35,308 nt of DNA, from the IMG/VR virus record IMGVR_UViG_3300044946_000342, positions 1 through 35,308 of that record; one strand, written 5' to 3'. Below are positions 32,695-35,308 of the stretch, piece after piece. This DNA comes from a virus. The notes beneath the pieces were generated by a model, which did no database searches, was not told the origin of the DNA, and saw only the letters and a list, made by a program, of their open reading frames with translations. The position numbers were made by a program, and so were the translations under genes. Numbering within the stretch: the stretch's first letter is position 1; each line of letters starts with the position of its first letter.

Positions 32695-35159
32695 GGTCCG
32701 CACCTCCGCGTAACCAGATAGGTCGTTCCGCCTGCTGTGGGAGTAAAATCCGCCGTAAATATAGGGGCTGTAGCTGAAAAGGTCGTTTGAGTAAAACCTT
32801 CGCCCGCTGCTCCGACATGCGTACCGCCGTGAATGTTTAATTCACAAACTATAGTTGCCGTTGGCAGCACATTCGTTAGCGTATCGGTGACTGTCGGGTT
32901 AGCTGCCGTAGTTGTTCCCGTCGTAATCGTCCAAGAGCATGTCTGTCCAGTTCCAGCAGCAGCCGTGACTGTGGCCGAACCAGTAGATTGCCATCCAGCA
33001 CTGAGCGCCAATTCCCCGTTCGTGCAAGCTACGCCCTGATTTGAAATGTATTGCGTGCTTTGAAGAGTTCCAGAGCCGGTCCATCCACCATTCGCGCCAA
33101 GTACAGGGATGAAGGCATAGGTGTGGCCCGCGCCCGTCTGGATATTCGCCACAGATGGCCCGGAATTGAGGCGCGTGCCGTAGACGAAAATGTTGCCCGC
33201 ATTGTTGAAGAGATTCGTGCAGGACGGACAGTAGAGTTGGCCGCCGTAGAAATTGACTGTACCGCTACCTAGATTGCTTACGAGAACAGCGCCCGCATTA
33301 CTGGTCGTGTCTTCTAGATAGCTGCCATGCAGGTCAACCGCCGTGGTCGAAGCAGCATCGAGACGGAAACCGATATTCGCCGTAGACCCGGCGAAAGTCC
33401 AATTCTGTCGAAAATTGAAGAACTGAACAGTTTCTCCGTTTGGCGTTACGGTAGAAACGAACCTAACCGAAGTGCCTCCGTTCCAAGTGCTACTGTTTGT
33501 GACGGAAATCTGTTTGAGATTTATACTACTTCCGGCATTCGATGTTCCAAAAACGACGTTGATACCCGCGCCGGGATTCTCGAAATAGACCGTATCAATT
33601 TGAATCTTCTCCATCGTTTTGCCGGATGGAGACCCGGTATTAGAATTGCCGAAACAGCCGTTAAAGTCGTTGGCCTCGAACGCGGAGTTCTTGTATTTCG
33701 ATTCAAAATCCGTCTCAAAGGTCGAGAATCCACACAGACCCCCTGCCGCATTGTGGAATCCCTGTATCCACAAGCCATCAATCTGATTGTGTGAAGAGTT
33801 GTCGAGCAGCATTCCGGCCACGACTTGCGTGGAACCTGTCGTTGCTTGTACGGACTGGTCTGCCATCAGCGCGAAATTTGAGAGATTAGAGAATGACCAT
33901 CCATTCGTATAGAACGCGCCGATATTATTGCCCGATGTTGGCCATGTGAAAACGCTACTAGTGCGAACGTAGATGAAAGACGCCGAAGTGCTTTGTCCCT
34001 CAATCCAAAGACCGGGAGAGAGTCCTGCCGTAAAGTTTTGTGATGGCCCACCCTCACCGCATGTTGCATCCGAGCCTATGCCAGTAGACGTAATGCACGT
34101 CAGGGGATACTGGAATTGAAGCGGCTGCTTGATAGCGAATCCGCCTTGTGGAAGATAACCACCACGAGCGAGAGCAGGAGTGCCGAGAACGGGGGCGGCC
34201 ACAACAGCAGCGGCCCAAAGCTGCATCGCAGCATCATCGTCGGTTCCGAAAGCTAATTTCGTGTTGGTGTATGTGGTCCCAGCCGTGATGGATACCGTTA
34301 CATCGGTTGAGGAATTGAAAGCCGTGATCGTACCCGTATTGATGGTGGTTCCAGAAGCGCAACCGGAAGTCGCGCATGACTCAAACCATTTGTTCGTTGC
34401 TCCAGTGCAGCCGCCTCCCGTTTGACAGTCCGTCGAAGCAAATCTAGCTGTTGCGCAAGTGACATGGTTGTTTGTCGTCATCCCACAGTTGAAGACTACT
34501 TTTGTGTCACCCTTTGCGCCATAAGCTGGATCAGTCGGAGCCAAGCCATAATAGCGATCATGGAAAGTATTAAGGTTCGCCCCACCAGCAATGATAGTGC
34601 CAGTCCCAGACGTGCTAATCGACCCTCCCGAACTGACCGTTACTGCCGTCGTGACCGGGAAGCCCCCGCCTGAAACGTTCGAAAGGCGCGGCGCGAGCGC
34701 GGAGAGCAGCGCGGAAATATCGATCGTATTGCTGGTGCAGGTGTTGGGCGTGTTCGTGCTGCAATTGATCGCGCTGGTGAACGTGAACGACTGCGGGCCG
34801 GTGCCAGCGGGCGGCGCGATCCCTGGCGTCATGTTGATAGTGAATTTCCACGTGGTGTTCGATGGATTGATGACGCCGCTATCCGCCAGGCGCATCGCAA
34901 AGCTGCCGGGCGCGCCCGTCCCCGGCGATGTGGGGCAGCCAAGCCCTACAGGGGAAGTCTGTGTGGTGAAGCCGCCGCCGTTAAGCGTGGCGCTGGCGCC
35001 GCCGGCCGTGATGAGCTGCGCGGAGATCGATCCGCAGCTCCATACGATGCCATCGACCGCGCCGGTGATGGTGCCCGTAACGGTGGTGAAGCCGCCCTGG
35101 CCCGCCGCCGGCAAGGCGGCGCCTAACAAAAGACAAACGGTTAGGAACAGTCTTCGCAT
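32691..35159 (-). CDS. Secreted pectate-lyase-like beta-helix spike (822 aa)
   Basis: The start at 35159 is chosen for GGGGGAT upstream and the signal peptide it yields (MRRLFLTVCLLLGAALPAAG, then QGG). Residues about 22-165 form a beta-sandwich-like N-domain (TVTGTITGAVDG..., MRLADSGVINPSNTTWKFTI). After a Gly/Ser linker (about 165-200) comes the start of a right-handed beta-helix of the pectate_lyase_3 type (DPAYGAKGDTK, DDAAMQLWAAAV, GGYLPQGGFAI), running to about 690. A C-terminal domain ends THVGAAGEGFTQTTFS...LVTRRCGP. Such proteins bind or cut surface polysaccharides. The N-domain is GC-rich and the rest is GC-poor and lacks GATC, so the gene is mosaic. Confidence 0.85.
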   Translation of the reverse strand: MRRLFLTVCLLLGAALPAAGQGGFTTVTGTITGAVDGIVWSCGSISAQLITAGGASATLNGGGFTTQTSPVGLGCPTSPGTGAPGSFAMRLADSGVINPSNTTWKFTINMTPGIAPPAGTGPQSFTFTSAINCSTNTPNTCTSNTIDISALLSALAPRLSNVSGGGFPVTTAVTVSSGGSISTSGTGTIIAGGANLNTFHDRYYGLAPTDPAYGAKGDTKVVFNCGMTTNNHVTCATARFASTDCQTGGGCTGATNKWFESCATSGCASGTTINTGTITAFNSSTDVTVSITAGTTYTNTKLAFGTDDDAAMQLWAAAVVAAPVLGTPALARGGYLPQGGFAIKQPLQFQYPLTCITSTGIGSDATCGEGGPSQNFTAGLSPGLWIEGQSTSASFIYVRTSSVFTWPTSGNNIGAFYTNGWSFSNLSNFALMADQSVQATTGSTQVVAGMLLDNSSHNQIDGLWIQGFHNAAGGLCGFSTFETDFESKYKNSAFEANDFNGCFGNSNTGSPSGKTMEKIQIDTVYFENPGAGINVVFGTSNAGSSINLKQISVTNSSTWNGGTSVRFVSTVTPNGETVQFFNFRQNWTFAGSTANIGFRLDAASTTAVDLHGSYLEDTTSNAGAVLVSNLGSGTVNFYGGQLYCPSCTNLFNNAGNIFVYGTRLNSGPSVANIQTGAGHTYAFIPVLGANGGWTGSGTLQSTQYISNQGVACTNGELALSAGWQSTGSATVTAAAGTGQTCSWTITTGTTTAANPTVTDTLTNVLPTATIVCELNIHGGTHVGAAGEGFTQTTFSATAPIFTADFTPTAGGTTYLVTRRCGP

Positions 35160-35178
35160 GGATCCCCCAAAACAAAAC

Positions 35179-35308
35179 CTATGGCGCAAAGAAGCCGTGG
35201 ACTTCCACCACTGCCGTGGCCGGTGTGCCGGTTTGCTTCACGCACACCGCGCTTTGCAGCGGCGCGATCAGCGGCGTGCGCATCCCTAAGAAGCTGGCCA
35301 GCGCTGGC
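35179..35308 (-). CDS. C-terminal end and stop codon of the join-spanning secreted protein (duplicate copy)
   Basis: This is the 3' end of the gene annotated at 1-1671. The stop TAG occupies 35179-35181 and the preceding codons encode ...HGFFAP. It is listed only so that the true terminus of that gene is not lost. Confidence 0.9.
   Translation of the reverse strand, partial: PALASFLGMRTPLIAPLQSAVCVKQTGTPATAVVEVHGFFAP
35182..35308. repeat. Terminal direct repeat, right copy
   Basis: Exact copy of positions 1-127. It duplicates codons for the C-terminal end of the secreted protein that spans the join. Base 35181 should be followed directly by base 1. Confidence 0.95.

Noticed and set aside
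1-35308. Integrase, lysogeny repressor or attachment site
   Set aside because: No integrase or recombinase motif was seen and no repeat fits an attachment site, so integration cannot be supported. Small HTH proteins exist but are not specific evidence for lysogeny.

Overview
The window reads as one complete circular replicon of about 35,181 bp. Its last 127 bases (35182-35308) repeat its first 127 exactly, and the gene at the left edge (1-1671, minus) finds its stop codon only when the sequence is wrapped (35179-35181). The content looks viral: two cell-wall hydrolases, holin-like membrane proteins, beta-rich candidate capsid proteins, a beta-helix spike, a HerA/FtsK-type ATPase, a DnaB/RepA-type helicase, a Dam methylase and phage-type DUF5131 and ASCH proteins. 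I found no portal, large terminase, HK97-type capsid, tail tube, sheath or tape measure protein, and no integrase. With about fifteen small membrane proteins, the best reading is a large tailless, possibly membrane-containing bacteriophage. This is an inference, because the capsid call rests on sequence style and gene order and not on a proven homologue. The host is not determined. High GC and secreted proteins cleaved before AQ/GQ would suit Acidobacteriota or another GC-rich diderm, but that is a guess from memory.

Layout. Two divergent transcription units start near 13.8-13.96 kb. The plus (early) unit runs 13960-25160: a protein of unknown function, the helicase, Dam, then a 530-bp AT-rich gene-free region (17851-18382) with eleven copies of CCGCACA and a DnaA-box-like site (probable origin or control region). 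A leaderless regulator and a chain of small proteins (many with Zn knuckles) follow, then the HerA-like ATPase, DUF5131, ASCH and small proteins. The minus (late) unit runs from 13790 down through position 1, wraps to 35181 and continues to 25638. In order it holds the transglutaminase-like protein, a set of tail-anchored membrane proteins, beta-rich structural candidates including the likely major capsid protein (5228-6016), secreted structural proteins, the spike, regulatory and Zn proteins, and a lysis-type cluster. The units converge on a structured gene-free region (25161-25637) containing a strong intrinsic terminator for the minus strand.

Organisation. Nearly every late gene and most early genes are chained by 1- or 4-nt stop/start overlaps (ATGA, GTGA, TGATG), which fixes many starts and reveals genes of only 28-56 codons. 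Exceptions are informative: a lone plus-strand gene (4493-4711) with its own promoter sits inside the late unit, and two short reading frames lie out of frame within the linker of the ATPase gene.

Mosaicism. GATC is common (about 9-12 per kb in sampled late regions) in a genome that carries an apparently orphan Dam methylase. It is absent from 32.7-34.3 kb, where GC is also visibly lower, so the spike beta-helix and neighbouring secreted genes look like an imported receptor-binding cassette joined inside a Gly/Ser linker.
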